A DNA stretch of 64,000 nt from CBDBCK01 sp965203345 (GCA_965203345.1 CBDBCK010000028.1:434001-498000), one strand, 5' to 3'. Counted from the stretch's first letter, positions 1 to 10,534 are shown. The notes: generated by a model from the sequence alone, not told the origin. Translations and numbers: made by a program.

Positions 1-429
1 GACGTGTGCTCTGATGATATGCTCCGATACGGATTTATTCCGGAGTTTATAGGGCGTTTGCCACTTGTAGTCGGATTAGCGGACCTCACTGAAAGTGAGT
101 TACGCCAGGTTCTTACAGAGCCTAAAAATTCGCTAGTAAAACAGTATCAGGAATTAATGCGCATGGACGGTATAATTTTAGAATTTGAGCCAGCGGCTTT
201 GGAAGAAATATCTGCAACCGCTGCCTCGCGGGGTGCTGGCGCGCGTAGCTTGCGTTCTTTGATGGAGGAGGTATTGATGGACGTTATGTACGAACTTCCC
301 TCTCTTGAAGGCGTCCGGAAATGCGTAGTTACCAAGGATGCCGCCAGCAAGAAAGATAGGCCGATCCTCTTAGGTGAAAGAGGTGGCAGGCTGGAGTGGC
401 ACGCATCCTCTGATAGGGGCGCCGCCTAA
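1..429 (+). CDS. clpX: ATP-dependent Clp protease ATP-binding subunit ClpX, C-terminal part (cut by window start)
   Basis: ClpX is the AAA+ unfoldase that feeds substrates to ClpP in the cytoplasm. Only the last 142 codons are here; the reading frame is open to base 1, so the gene starts outside the window. The visible part has the family's 'IPEFIGRLP' segment, the 'LTEPKNSLVKQYQ' helix and the sensor-2 region 'GAGARSLR', whose arginine contacts ATP. The C-terminal tail after 'MYELPS' is of ordinary length and ends in a variable polar stretch. The gene faces the sulfite reductase gene tail to tail with only 24 bases between the stops. Identification is from conserved motifs and is firm. Confidence 0.95.
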   Translation, partial: DVCSDDMLRYGFIPEFIGRLPLVVGLADLTESELRQVLTEPKNSLVKQYQELMRMDGIILEFEPAALEEISATAASRGAGARSLRSLMEEVLMDVMYELPSLEGVRKCVVTKDAASKKDRPILLGERGGRLEWHASSDRGAA

Positions 430-453
430 GTTTACTCGTTTCCGCGGCGAACT

Positions 454-2250
454 CTATACGGCGCATTCTCCCTCGCCACGTTCAAGTTTATAGAGCGTGG
501 TCTTGTTCCAGTCCATATAAATCCCTATACTGTCCGGTCCTAATGGCCCTATCTGATCTTTGAACTTTGCCAGCAGGTCTTCAAACGGCGCAGTTCCCAC
601 CCTTTCCGTGAAACTGTTAAAACTTTCCCCCTTAAGCCGTGAAGACTTGTACTCATTCAAGATAGCTTCCAGGGCCTGTCCCGCCATCTTTGCGGGGACA
701 CGTGCCTTTATTCTTTGCCCTACTCGCACGGGACCTTCCGACATTACTGAGTTACCTCCAAGGAACAGTTCGTAAGCCGGCACCTGCCCTCCAGATCCTT
801 TCATCACCGCTCCGTGAAACCCGATATTTGCCACGTGATGCTGACCGCAAGAATTAGGGCATCCGCTGGCTTTTATGCTCAATGAGGAGACATGAGGGTC
901 GGACATGTCCATCTTATCCAGGGCCTCACCTAGAGCTTTGTTAAGCCCCATCGAAGACGTTATACCCAGCTTGCAAGAGTCGGTACCTGGGCATGTAACT
1001 ATGTCTCGTATAGTCTCTCGCCCGGGAGCGTTCAGGTTGGCTTTTTCCAACGCCTTATAGAGACTGTAAACCATCTTTTCCTGAACCCATCGAAACACCA
1101 CGTTCTGACGTTGGTCTATCCTAACGCGTCCACCTGCAAATTTGTCGGCTATATCGGCAATGCGTCCCCAATCGTCTACAAATAGATCTCCACGTTCTAC
1201 CCTTACATAGGCCATTACGAACCCTTTCTGGGCTTGAGGTTCCACGTTTGACGCATGCCAGACTTCATAGGCCTTATCTTCTTTGGAGGGTTCAGGATCA
1301 CTCATGTCGTTTTGGATTTCCACAGCAGGGGACTCATCTTCAATGGCAGTCAGACTCTCCAAATTTATAGGCTCTTTGGCCCAGTCCTTCACCATCTCCT
1401 CCTTCACCATCTCGCGCAACTTCTCAATCCCCAGCCGTTTCACAGTGAACTTTATCCGCGCCTTCATTAAATTCTTACGTTCCTCGCCCTGCTGGTTGTA
1501 GACACGGAGAAGCGCCTCTGCCCATCTCAGGTAATCCTCTACAGGAACAAACTCGGTAAGTGTTTCGGCCATCTGGGGCATTGTGGATAGACCACCTCCC
1601 ACAACCATTTTGAACCCTTTCTTACCTTCCTTTGTCCGCGCTATGAATCCCACATCGTGCATAGCGGTCATCGCTTCATCTTTCTCCGAGCCGGAAAAAG
1701 CTGTTTTCGACTTGCGCGGCATGTTTTGTGTAATCGGATGCCGTAAAAAGTGCCGAGCGTAGGCTATTGCATAAGGGCTCACATCAAAGACCTCCTCCTT
1801 TGAAACACCGGCGCTCGGGTGAGTTACCACATTTCTAACGGTATTACCACAAGCCTCGCGCGTCGTTAGCCCTACTTTGCCTAGCTCGTCCAGCATTGCA
1901 GGTGTCTCACCTAGAGGCACGTGATGAAACTGTACGTTTTCTCTTGTAGTCAGATGTCCTTTGTGTAGCGGAACATATTTTTCCGTTACTTTGCCTAGGA
2001 CTCGGAGCTGATCTGAAGAAAGCCCGCCAAAAGGGATCTTCACTCGGATCATCTGCACGTTTGGCTGACGCTGACCATACACTCCCTGCCGAAGTCGGAA
2101 GCGCATAAATTCGGTCTGCTCCCACTCGCCAGCCTTAAACCGCTTCACTTGGGTTTCAAAATTCGCCAGCTCTTGTTTATTTATATGAAGTGTTCCTTTG
2201 CGCCCGTTTAGCGTTTGGGTTTTGGAGGAACCGAGAATTGTCTTCCTCAT
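454..2250 (-). CDS. Ferredoxin-type siroheme sulfite/nitrite reductase
   Basis: This 598-residue protein has the fold of assimilatory sulfite/nitrite reductases, which make the six-electron reduction of sulfite to sulfide or nitrite to ammonia on a siroheme coupled to a 4Fe-4S cluster. It shows two ferredoxin-like half domains ('TTRENVQFHHVPL' in the first) and two siroheme/4Fe-4S halves. The cluster ligands are Cys420 and Cys426 (C-x5-C) and Cys464 and Cys468 ('GCPNSCGQ'). The frame is open to 2466, but I chose the ATG at 2250 because AGAGG lies nine bases upstream; the extra upstream residues look non-coding. Substrate cannot be settled by sequence. Sulfite is favoured because cysH, metY and metX lie in the same window and no nitrate genes do. 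Confidence 0.88.
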   Translation of the reverse strand: MRKTILGSSKTQTLNGRKGTLHINKQELANFETQVKRFKAGEWEQTEFMRFRLRQGVYGQRQPNVQMIRVKIPFGGLSSDQLRVLGKVTEKYVPLHKGHLTTRENVQFHHVPLGETPAMLDELGKVGLTTREACGNTVRNVVTHPSAGVSKEEVFDVSPYAIAYARHFLRHPITQNMPRKSKTAFSGSEKDEAMTAMHDVGFIARTKEGKKGFKMVVGGGLSTMPQMAETLTEFVPVEDYLRWAEALLRVYNQQGEERKNLMKARIKFTVKRLGIEKLREMVKEEMVKDWAKEPINLESLTAIEDESPAVEIQNDMSDPEPSKEDKAYEVWHASNVEPQAQKGFVMAYVRVERGDLFVDDWGRIADIADKFAGGRVRIDQRQNVVFRWVQEKMVYSLYKALEKANLNAPGRETIRDIVTCPGTDSCKLGITSSMGLNKALGEALDKMDMSDPHVSSLSIKASGCPNSCGQHHVANIGFHGAVMKGSGGQVPAYELFLGGNSVMSEGPVRVGQRIKARVPAKMAGQALEAILNEYKSSRLKGESFNSFTERVGTAPFEDLLAKFKDQIGPLGPDSIGIYMDWNKTTLYKLERGEGECAV

Positions 2251-2585
2251 GTGTCTCATCCTCTTCTGAGGTCTTATCTGTAAGGTGTGATTAATATTAA
2301 TAAATGATAACAGCATCAACGGCTGCTTACATGTGTTCTCGCGTTCAACCTTGCAATAAACTTTTGTGTTTACGAAGAATGAAGTAATAATGAAGTAATA
2401 AGAATAGGACGTGTGGAATATTATCTTTCCAGAATATATACGCCGAAATGTGTACAAGTGCCTCATAAATTGCCCTCAAACCCATCAGTGTACCAATGCT
2501 TTCAGAGATGTGCTGACGGAGCGCCAGACGGATCTAGGTGGCGCCTTAATGTTCATACCGGTCTACGACAATGATAAAAATCTGC
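2251..2585. other. Intergenic region between sulfite reductase gene and rrn promoter
   Basis: This stretch separates two divergent transcripts. Its left part is the untranslated leader of the sulfite reductase gene, which reads leftwards; a ribosome binding site (AGAGG) lies just above the 2250 start. It is AT-rich in the middle. I see no tRNA, hairpin terminator or credible small gene in it. Confidence 0.6.
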
Positions 2586-2615
2586 TTGACTATCCTTCTT
2601 AATAGTGCATATAAT
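2586..2615 (+). promoter_or_regulatory. Promoter of the 16S rRNA transcript
   Basis: A TTGACT box at 2586-2591 and a perfect TATAAT at 2610-2615 are separated by 18 bases. This is a strong housekeeping-sigma promoter placed about 90 bases before the 16S gene. Transcription would begin near 2622, followed by a leader that holds the boxA-like element and the processing stem. Confidence 0.85.
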
Positions 2616-2658
2616 GAAGATATCTTCTCGCGGGGTTTCTTGACCTCGCGTTTGGTTT

Positions 2659-2672
2659 TGCTCCTTGAAAAT
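2659..2672 (+). promoter_or_regulatory. boxA-like rRNA antitermination element
   Basis: The sequence TGCTCCTTGAAAA closely matches the boxA consensus of rRNA leaders (TGCTCTTTGAAAA in Firmicutes), which loads NusB/NusE for antitermination. It sits between the rrn promoter and the 16S gene and overlaps the left arm of the processing stem, the usual arrangement. Confidence 0.6.
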
Positions 2673-2692
2673 TGAATAGTGGATAGAAATGC
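2663..2692 (+). repeat. Left arm of the pre-16S processing stem
   Basis: Bases 2663-2692 are nearly the exact reverse complement of 4418-4446. The core TTGAATAGTGGATAGAAA pairs with TTTCTATCCACTATTCAG on the other side, and outer bases also pair. In the transcript the two arms would form the long helix that encloses 16S rRNA and is cut by RNase III. Confidence 0.88.
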
Positions 2693-2700
2693 CTAAGTCA

Positions 2701-4417
<1,717 letters not shown>

Positions 4418-4446
4418 GCGTTTCTATCCACTATTCAGAGTTCAAG
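4418..4446 (+). repeat. Right arm of the pre-16S processing stem
   Basis: This is the partner of 2663-2692 (see that entry). Its presence right after the 16S trailer shows that this isolated gene keeps its own full processing helix. The spacer from here to the next gene at 4556 has no clear terminator. Confidence 0.88.
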
Positions 4447-4555
4447 GATCGGGTATTGTTAGGTGAAGTACTTACAGAATCAGGTTTATATTAGGTGCAA
4501 CAAATGTACGAACCTATGGATGAAAATTGATAGTGAAAATAGTAGAAGATGATTT

Positions 4556-5188
4556 ATGTTTAAACGTAAAAAAAGTATAATTGGCACCTGGAGCTCAGAA
4601 AAAAATAGAGTAGAATCGGATAACTATAACCTAGTTATGGACCGCACCTGGTACTTAATTGCTAGTACTTATCCCTTTCAGTGGAGTGTAAACTTGTTCT
4701 GGGAATATAATGCCTGGGTTGAAGGATGTCAAGGTCAAAGGTTCACTAATCATACAGTTATACGAAATATAGATGCCCCCGAAGTAAAAGATTTTGGAAT
4801 TTGGAATGGCTTTATAAACAAAGAAGGGTTTTATACCCTGCAACCTGTTATCAAAATGTTAGGCCTCCGTATACCATCACCCATCAAACTTGCTACTAGG
4901 TGGCTGGCTTTTCCTAAGAACGATTCCTTTGATGAGATGTGGACGTACTATGGTGACATGATGAACAAACGGTTCTTGTTTATGTTTGCGCTTACTCCTC
5001 ACGTCTCGGAAGAAGCTTATCAGACGGCATTAAATCGCTTGCAAGATAATAATAGGTTAGATCTGAGGGTAGATATTATTCATAGGTTGCGGTGGCCAGA
5101 ATCATACAACCCGGGAGATTCCGGAGAGGATAAGATCAATAAAGAATCAGAAAATGATGGAACAAATACCTCAGATTCAAATAGATAG
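4556..5188 (+). CDS. Hypothetical protein, Trp/Tyr-rich
   Basis: A 210-residue protein that I do not recognise. It has no signal peptide and no certain membrane span. It is rich in aromatic residues in its first half ('WSVNLFWEYNAWVEG') and has a polar, acidic tail from residue 185. The C-terminus overlaps the following RDD gene by 35 bases, so the two are probably translated together. The region is AT-rich compared with the 7-17 kb genes and may be acquired. A short piece around residues 95-108 ('LQPVIKMLGLRI') is repeated in the gene at 5624. There is no strong ribosome binding site before the ATG. Confidence 0.6.
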   Translation: MFKRKKSIIGTWSSEKNRVESDNYNLVMDRTWYLIASTYPFQWSVNLFWEYNAWVEGCQGQRFTNHTVIRNIDAPEVKDFGIWNGFINKEGFYTLQPVIKMLGLRIPSPIKLATRWLAFPKNDSFDEMWTYYGDMMNKRFLFMFALTPHVSEEAYQTALNRLQDNNRLDLRVDIIHRLRWPESYNPGDSGEDKINKESENDGTNTSDSNR

Positions 5189-5591
5189 TGGAGCGAGACG
5201 TATAGGGAGCGAAGAGCTTCAGCTGGCTGAATATATTGATAGGGCAGTAGCCTACATTTTGGATATAATTCTGTTCGCTGTAACTCTTATTATAGGATGG
5301 TTTATTTGGTCATTTGTATTGTGGTCTAATAGATCGGGGCAGACGCCAGGCAAGCAGATCATAGGCATTATGGTAGTAACTCAACAAGGTTATCCCCCTT
5401 CTTTGTCTGGTATGTTTATACGCGAAATGCTGATAAAAGGGTTAGGTATACCGATTCTGTCATCCTTTACAGGGTCCATATTGGCGGTTATAGATCTCCT
5501 TTGGCCTTTGTGGGACAGAGACAGACAGACGTTGCACGATAAAATGATAGGTACTTTTGTGGTGAAAGCATCGGAGAATAGAGTTCTGTAA
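5154..5591 (+). CDS. RDD family membrane protein
   Basis: This 145-residue protein has the RDD family marks: Arg/Asp in 'AEYIDRAVAYILDIIL' opening the first membrane helix, 'GQTPGKQIIGIMVV' after the second helix, and the closing motif 'RQTLHDKMIGTFVV'. RDD proteins are small inner-membrane proteins. Some are linked to ion exchange, but most have no known job. It begins inside the end of the preceding gene, at an ATG ATG pair, so the two form a translationally coupled pair. Length is typical for the family. Confidence 0.85.
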   Translation: MMEQIPQIQIDSGARRIGSEELQLAEYIDRAVAYILDIILFAVTLIIGWFIWSFVLWSNRSGQTPGKQIIGIMVVTQQGYPPSLSGMFIREMLIKGLGIPILSSFTGSILAVIDLLWPLWDRDRQTLHDKMIGTFVVKASENRVL

Positions 5592-5623
5592 GTAAATCAG
5601 GCTAATTTATCAAAGTTTGTTGA

Positions 5624-6598
5624 GTGTCATATGTCGGTATTATGATATTCCTTCTACAGCCTGTTATAAAAATACTAAATCTCCGCATAAAGATACTCTA
5701 TTATATACAAAAATTCCCTATATTATTTATTATATTATCTATGATGTTTATAGGGGTGCTAGGTAATATAATTTATATATTTTATAAAGCACAAGAATTT
5801 AGACAAATCGAAATCGAAGACAAACATGGAAATAATGAGGAATTGTTATTCGGTCGCCTTGATAAAGGTGTAGATATATACGGGATTAAAGGTGATGTTT
5901 AAAAACCTAAAGAATCCAATCCTAGTATTGACTATGACCTGGTAGCTATAAGTACTATAATTGATCCAATTAAGTGTGATACTGACAATATAAACTACAG
6001 TTTAAGGGTCAATCTTTTGCTATTTTCTTTTTTATCGAACTTTGATATAAAAGTAAATGGAGAATACACAGAGGTATTTAGAAAATTTGTATTAGAAAAC
6101 AGTATAGAGGATTGTATATCTGGAAATGATAGATTAAATCAACTTTATGATCCTTATATTTGGCGAGTACCTACGGGGACAGTAACTACTGATGGTTCTT
6201 TTTATGAAAGCACCCGTATAAACTTTATTGCCAATATACCTTTGTTCACTCCTGTAACGACGGCACAATATACCCTTGAAATGAACCTTAAAGATAGTGT
6301 TATAAGATTATTAGAATCATCATTAAAATTATTAGAACCCTCTATGATCAATGATACAAAGAATAGAGGTGTTTCTACTATTGCTTTCCCAGCGATAGGA
6401 GGTACTTATGGTAGACTTGATTCTGAAAAATTTATTACTTACAATCAAAGTTATTTTACACTTCTCGAATCTTTACAAGAAGCAAGAGAAATATCACAGT
6501 TAAGTGGAGTGTATTTGGTATTATATGATGAATTGCCTCCAAAAGAATATGAAGTCGCGTATACTGCTTTACGCGATGTTTTTCTGTATTTACAGTGA
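5624..6598 (+). pseudogene. Membrane-anchored macro-like protein interrupted by one in-frame stop
   Basis: Bases 5624-5899 encode 92 residues with a strong membrane helix ('FPILFIILSMMFIGVLG') and end at TAA (5900-5902). The same frame is then open, without another stop, to 6598, and reads on as 'DYDLVAISTIIDPIK'. The downstream part (from a possible TTG at 6017, 193 residues) resembles the second half of macro domains, which bind ADP-ribose: 'GVSTIAFPAIGGTYG' matches the usual SIAFPAISTGxYG loop and 'VYLVLYDELP' the last strand. I infer a former 324-codon gene, membrane anchor plus macro-like domain, split by one nonsense codon. It could instead be two short genes or a site of readthrough. 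Confidence 0.5.
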
Positions 6599-6631
6599 CC
6601 AGAATTCCTCCGATGGAATTTATTTTTTCTA

Positions 6632-6967
6632 TTGCTATGTGGGAGTATTAGTAGTTTTCTTAGTTATAGACGAAAAAGTGACAAGATAGAATTTAGTATA
6701 ATATCATTTATCAGTTTAGTTGCTGCACTGTCGGCGATTTTTGCAGATGGTAGCCTTTTTATTCTAGTGGCAGGGTTACAAAAAGTCAGTTTAGGTTTAT
6801 TTATTTTTGTTGATTTAGTTATAGTATTTATATGGTTCACAATCTTGTCACTCTTTATAGACGGACACAATATACACAATATTTGGAATTATCTAACTAA
6901 AAAAGGCAAATATCGTTTGGATAAAATTTTAGCACCTACCAGTAAGACTGATAAAGATAGAGAGTAA
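6632..6967 (+). CDS. Small hypothetical membrane protein
   Basis: A protein of about 111 residues, or up to 122 if the open frame from 6599 is used; no ATG with a good ribosome binding site exists and the start is probably TTG at 6632 or another weak codon. It shows about three hydrophobic spans: one around the start, 'IEFSIISFISLVAALSAIF', and 'LGLFIFVDLVIVFIWFTILS', then a basic tail. It follows the broken macro-like gene in the same frame after its TGA stop. No family recognised; AT-rich like its neighbours. Confidence 0.4.
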   Translation: MLCGSISSFLSYRRKSDKIEFSIISFISLVAALSAIFADGSLFILVAGLQKVSLGLFIFVDLVIVFIWFTILSLFIDGHNIHNIWNYLTKKGKYRLDKILAPTSKTDKDRE

Positions 6968-7069
6968 TTATTAATAAAGCTCTGAACAAAGACGGAAGAT
7001 TTAAACCAGCTCAACCTTCAGATTAAACTGTAGTTTGCAAGTCAAGCGCCTGTATTAGGATATAACTTT

Positions 7070-8287
7070 ATGTGGCGATCATTCCGCAGGAGAAATTTTC
7101 GCCTGTTTTGGACAGCCTCTTTTTTATCTATTGCAGCGTTTCAGCTGGGAGCTTTTATCCGTGTAGTTCTCGGCTACGATCTTTCGGGCGATGCTGTGCT
7201 GGCTTCAATAGTCGCAATGACGGCGGCACCGGGGTTTTTGATTGCGACCTTGTATGGCGGCTATTTGGGCGACCGTCTGGAAAAGCGGGAGCTGCTCCGC
7301 CTAACTCAATCGGTCAACGCTTTGTTGATGCTTATCGTTGCGCTGCTCCTGCTCCTGGATATGTTGCCTATATCGGCGCTCATATTTATATCTGTAGGCC
7401 AAGGCTTTATGCTTGCTGTACAGGCTCCCATAAGGCAGGCAATGCTGCCAAACATCGTATCGGAAGACGAGCTGCGAAGCGCTCTCAGCCTGAACAGTTT
7501 TTCTATCGGCGCGGTCAATCTTTTCTCTGCCGCAGCGGGAGGCATCATCTATGACTTTGTTGGACCGTGGGCAGCTTTTTTCACTATTTCGATGATGGCA
7601 TTGGTTGATGTTTTGTTGCTTTCGTTTATCCCGAAACAGGGAATATCTAACGGCAGCCCCGCGCTTCCTCATGGGGTTTTGTATGGCATAATCCTCGGAC
7701 TGCGCTATGTGTGGAAAAACAGGCAATTGAGGCTGATTATGCTTCACGCGTTGACGACGCTGTTGCTCTTTATGCCTGTCCGCCTGCTTGTCCCTGTTCT
7801 TGCAGAAGACGGGTACGGCGTTTCTACGGTTCAGGCGGGCTGGATAGTGTCCGCAATAGGAGCGGGCGGGATTGTCGGCGCCTTGACGTTTGCTCGTGCA
7901 GATTTGGATAGTCGCATGCTGCCTATGCTCGTCGGCGTGGACGTAATTATAGGAACGGCTTTGATATTCATGTCGGTTTTTCCCGTATATTATGCTGTCG
8001 TCGCACTAGCGGCGTATTGGGGGTTCGGCATAGCCGTGTTTATACCCTTGCAACAAGCGCTTATCTTGAAGTATGCAGAGCCTGACTACCATTCAAGAGC
8101 CTTAAGCGTATTTTTCATCGGCAACGGAATTGTGCGCCTTGGGCTTTTTCCTTTGGGCTTGAGTTTTGAATATGTGGGGTCACTTCAGACTTTACTGATT
8201 TTGGGAATTGCTATAATAGCTATCGGCGCAGTGATGGCAGTGTTCACTGTAGTCCGAAAAACCACAAAACGGAGGACTGCCTTATGA
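7070..8287 (+). CDS. MFS transporter, drug/siderophore exporter type
   Basis: A 405-residue major facilitator protein with about 12 membrane helices. The loop after helix 2 carries the MFS signature 'GGYLGDRLEKRELL', and the overall look is that of the MFS_3 group (EntS/macrolide exporters), which expel small molecules across the inner membrane by proton antiport. The substrate cannot be read from sequence. The last four bases (ATGA) overlap the start of the next gene, so the two are co-translated. Base composition returns to the balanced level of the core genome here. Confidence 0.88.
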   Translation: MWRSFRRRNFRLFWTASFLSIAAFQLGAFIRVVLGYDLSGDAVLASIVAMTAAPGFLIATLYGGYLGDRLEKRELLRLTQSVNALLMLIVALLLLLDMLPISALIFISVGQGFMLAVQAPIRQAMLPNIVSEDELRSALSLNSFSIGAVNLFSAAAGGIIYDFVGPWAAFFTISMMALVDVLLLSFIPKQGISNGSPALPHGVLYGIILGLRYVWKNRQLRLIMLHALTTLLLFMPVRLLVPVLAEDGYGVSTVQAGWIVSAIGAGGIVGALTFARADLDSRMLPMLVGVDVIIGTALIFMSVFPVYYAVVALAAYWGFGIAVFIPLQQALILKYAEPDYHSRALSVFFIGNGIVRLGLFPLGLSFEYVGSLQTLLILGIAIIAIGAVMAVFTVVRKTTKRRTAL

Positions 8288-9264
8288 AGACAAAGAAATT
8301 AACGAAGCTGCAACGAAAAGTCTTTTCAGGATTTGCATCGGTTGTTCAGACATCTAACAATGTTTCGTCCCGCGGATCTGACACGTTGCGCAGGCATGTT
8401 TCTTCTGCGATGCCTGCAGTCGCCAGTGTAGCACAGCGTTTACCTGAACGCATCGCAACCAATGGCGCTCTTAAGGAGGCGTTTGGCTCGAAGTTTATGC
8501 GGGCGGGTTTAGGTAATGGACGAGGCTTCAGAACGCCTGGACAAGCGCTAAAATTCTACCGATCAAGCATCCCTGCGCCTATCCGCAACCTAGGCGCCGA
8601 GAAATGGTTTCTCAAAGGTAAGGACGCGAGTCATATAAAATCTGTTGCGAACGCGCCGTATTTCGCTAAAGATCCAGCCAACCTCATCTGGGAATTCAGG
8701 ATATTCAACAAATTGCGAGGTTCTCGCAATATGACTTTTTTGGAACAGACTGCCATTCGTGGGGTAAACACTGCACATACGGCAGTGATTGTAGGCCGGT
8801 CAATAGCTTACTCAGCGGGACGTGCTTCGGCTGTCTCCGTCCTTTTTGAACTGCCGGTTGGGTTGATGGAGAACGGCATCTATATTTATCGAGGAAAGAA
8901 GACGAAAGATCAGGCGGCGCGTGATGTATTAAGGAATGCTAAAGACGCGGCGATTTCAGGCGCGTTAGGCGGGGCTGTAACTACAGGAGCGATAGCCATT
9001 GGAGCGGGAGGGATTATGGGAGGGATTATCGCTTCTGCCGCGCCTGTGCTTGTCCCGTTTGGGTTAGCGGTTTTTGGTGCGGGCGCCGCGTTCCGTATAG
9101 GGAAGGCTGTTTTCTCAAGCGATCTTGATCTTGAGTATAAAGTCTTGGGGCCGAGGCTTTCGAGTCCGGACAACATGTCTGATGAGCCTGAACATGTCTT
9201 GGATGAAGACGATTCCTCTGTTACGAGGAAAGATGTAACATTCTCCTTCGTATCCAATGCATAG
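8284..9264 (+). CDS. Hypothetical protein with HNH-like motif and glycine-rich membrane segment
   Basis: This 326-residue protein is translationally coupled to the MFS gene by an ATGA overlap. Residues about 110-160 read 'KGKDASHIKSVANAP' followed by 'NKLRGSRNMT'. The spacing of histidine and asparagine resembles the core of HNH-type nucleases or their inactive relatives, though not a textbook HNH. Residues about 220-275 form a long Gly/Ala-rich hydrophobic region ('GALGGAVTTGAIAIGAGG') like glycine-zipper membrane segments. The tail is acidic. Function unknown: a membrane-active toxin or a structural protein are both possible. A partner exporter directly upstream is suggestive only. Confidence 0.55.
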   Translation: MKTKKLTKLQRKVFSGFASVVQTSNNVSSRGSDTLRRHVSSAMPAVASVAQRLPERIATNGALKEAFGSKFMRAGLGNGRGFRTPGQALKFYRSSIPAPIRNLGAEKWFLKGKDASHIKSVANAPYFAKDPANLIWEFRIFNKLRGSRNMTFLEQTAIRGVNTAHTAVIVGRSIAYSAGRASAVSVLFELPVGLMENGIYIYRGKKTKDQAARDVLRNAKDAAISGALGGAVTTGAIAIGAGGIMGGIIASAAPVLVPFGLAVFGAGAAFRIGKAVFSSDLDLEYKVLGPRLSSPDNMSDEPEHVLDEDDSSVTRKDVTFSFVSNA

Positions 9265-9338
9265 TAGCATTGAGTCGTATTAGAGTCTATAGACGTAAAT
9301 CTACAGGAGCAGCCTGAAACCATAGTAAGGATCAGTTT

Positions 9339-10469
9339 GTGAAGGTCATTGAAATAAAGACTATCGTCATTGACAATGTCCCGCCCTATATCGGGGGCAG
9401 AAAGTGGTTATTTATCCAGCTGATAACGGATGAAGGCATAGTGGGCCTGGGTGAACGACCTACCGCCCACGCTACGAATCTGGCTCCTCAGATCGCCTTG
9501 TTCCACGAATTGGCGGAAACTTTTCTTATCGGTGAGGATCCGTTCAATATAGAACGGCTTTGGCAGCGTATCTTTGCGTCCCGGCACGACTTGCGGCACC
9601 CTTCTCTCTTCTATACGCCGGCGATTTCCGCTATCGAAATCGCTTGTTGGGACATTGTCGGCAAAGCATTGAACCAGCCGATCTACAATCTATTAGGCGG
9701 CAAGTTCCAGGACAAGCTGCGCGCCTACGCTTACATGCCGTCGGCGGGCGTTTGGGAGAACCCCGAAAAAGCCGGAGAGATAGCGGCCAAGCTTGTAGAG
9801 GATGGTAATACGGCGTGCAAGATTGACCCATTCATGCCTATATATCCTTTGCCTAGGGATATATCTCTCAAAACCCTGAACCATGCCGCTAAGATCTTCC
9901 GCTCGATTCGCGATACAGTGGGCGACGAACTGGAGATAGGGATAGGCACTCATGGCCAGTTCACAACTTACGGCGCCATACGTGCAGCAAGTATATTTGA
10001 GGAGTACCATCCTTTCTGGTTTGAAGAGCCTGTGCCGCCGGAGAATATTAACGAAATGGCTCGCGTGGCGGCACATACCAAAATCCCTATAGCGACGGGC
10101 GAACGACTCGTTACTAAGTACGAATTCGCAGAACTTCTGGAGAAGCAGGCGGCACAGATTATTCAGGTTGATGTAGCCCAATGTGGTGGTATACTGGAGG
10201 CTAAGAAGATCGCGGCTATAGCCGATGCTCATTACGCCTTAATAGCGCCTCATATGTACGTTGGTCCGGTAGCCGCGGCGGCAGCGGTGCAGGTGGACGC
10301 ATGCAGTTCCAATTTCCTGATACAAGAGTTCAACACAGGACCCCTGCACAGCGAGATATTTATTGAGCCTATTCGGTTTGAGGATGGTTACATAACGCCT
10401 CCCACAAGTCCGGGTCTCGGTGTTGAACTCAACGATGACGTGGTGCAGCGCCATCGGGTAGAAGTATGA
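9339..10469 (+). CDS. Enolase superfamily (mandelate racemase/galactonate dehydratase-like) enzyme
   Basis: A 376-residue enzyme starting at GTG with AAGGAT eight bases upstream. It has the two-domain capping/barrel layout of the mandelate racemase group, which abstract a proton next to a carboxylate of a sugar acid. Visible active-site parts are 'CKIDPF' (KxD), 'WFEEPVPPEN' with metal ligand Glu, 'TGERL' with metal ligand Glu, 'QVDVAQCGG', and the catalytic-region His in 'APHMYVGP'. The position that usually holds the first metal ligand Asp (DxHGR) reads 'GTHGQ', so this Asp is Gly. Substrate unknown; galactonate-type dehydration is the nearest guess. Many paralogues of this superfamily are a hallmark of SAR202 Chloroflexota. 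Confidence 0.88.
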   Translation: MKVIEIKTIVIDNVPPYIGGRKWLFIQLITDEGIVGLGERPTAHATNLAPQIALFHELAETFLIGEDPFNIERLWQRIFASRHDLRHPSLFYTPAISAIEIACWDIVGKALNQPIYNLLGGKFQDKLRAYAYMPSAGVWENPEKAGEIAAKLVEDGNTACKIDPFMPIYPLPRDISLKTLNHAAKIFRSIRDTVGDELEIGIGTHGQFTTYGAIRAASIFEEYHPFWFEEPVPPENINEMARVAAHTKIPIATGERLVTKYEFAELLEKQAAQIIQVDVAQCGGILEAKKIAAIADAHYALIAPHMYVGPVAAAAAVQVDACSSNFLIQEFNTGPLHSEIFIEPIRFEDGYITPPTSPGLGVELNDDVVQRHRVEV

Positions 10470-10534
10470 GATCCGGTAAGGCTAAAATAGATAATTTATC
10501 TGCCGCTCGGCGATGAAGTAAAGGGGAATCAGTA

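Noticed and set aside
9693..10232. 179-codon frame on the minus strand inside the enolase-superfamily gene
   Set aside because: It lies fully inside a gene with conserved active-site motifs, and its protein matches nothing known.
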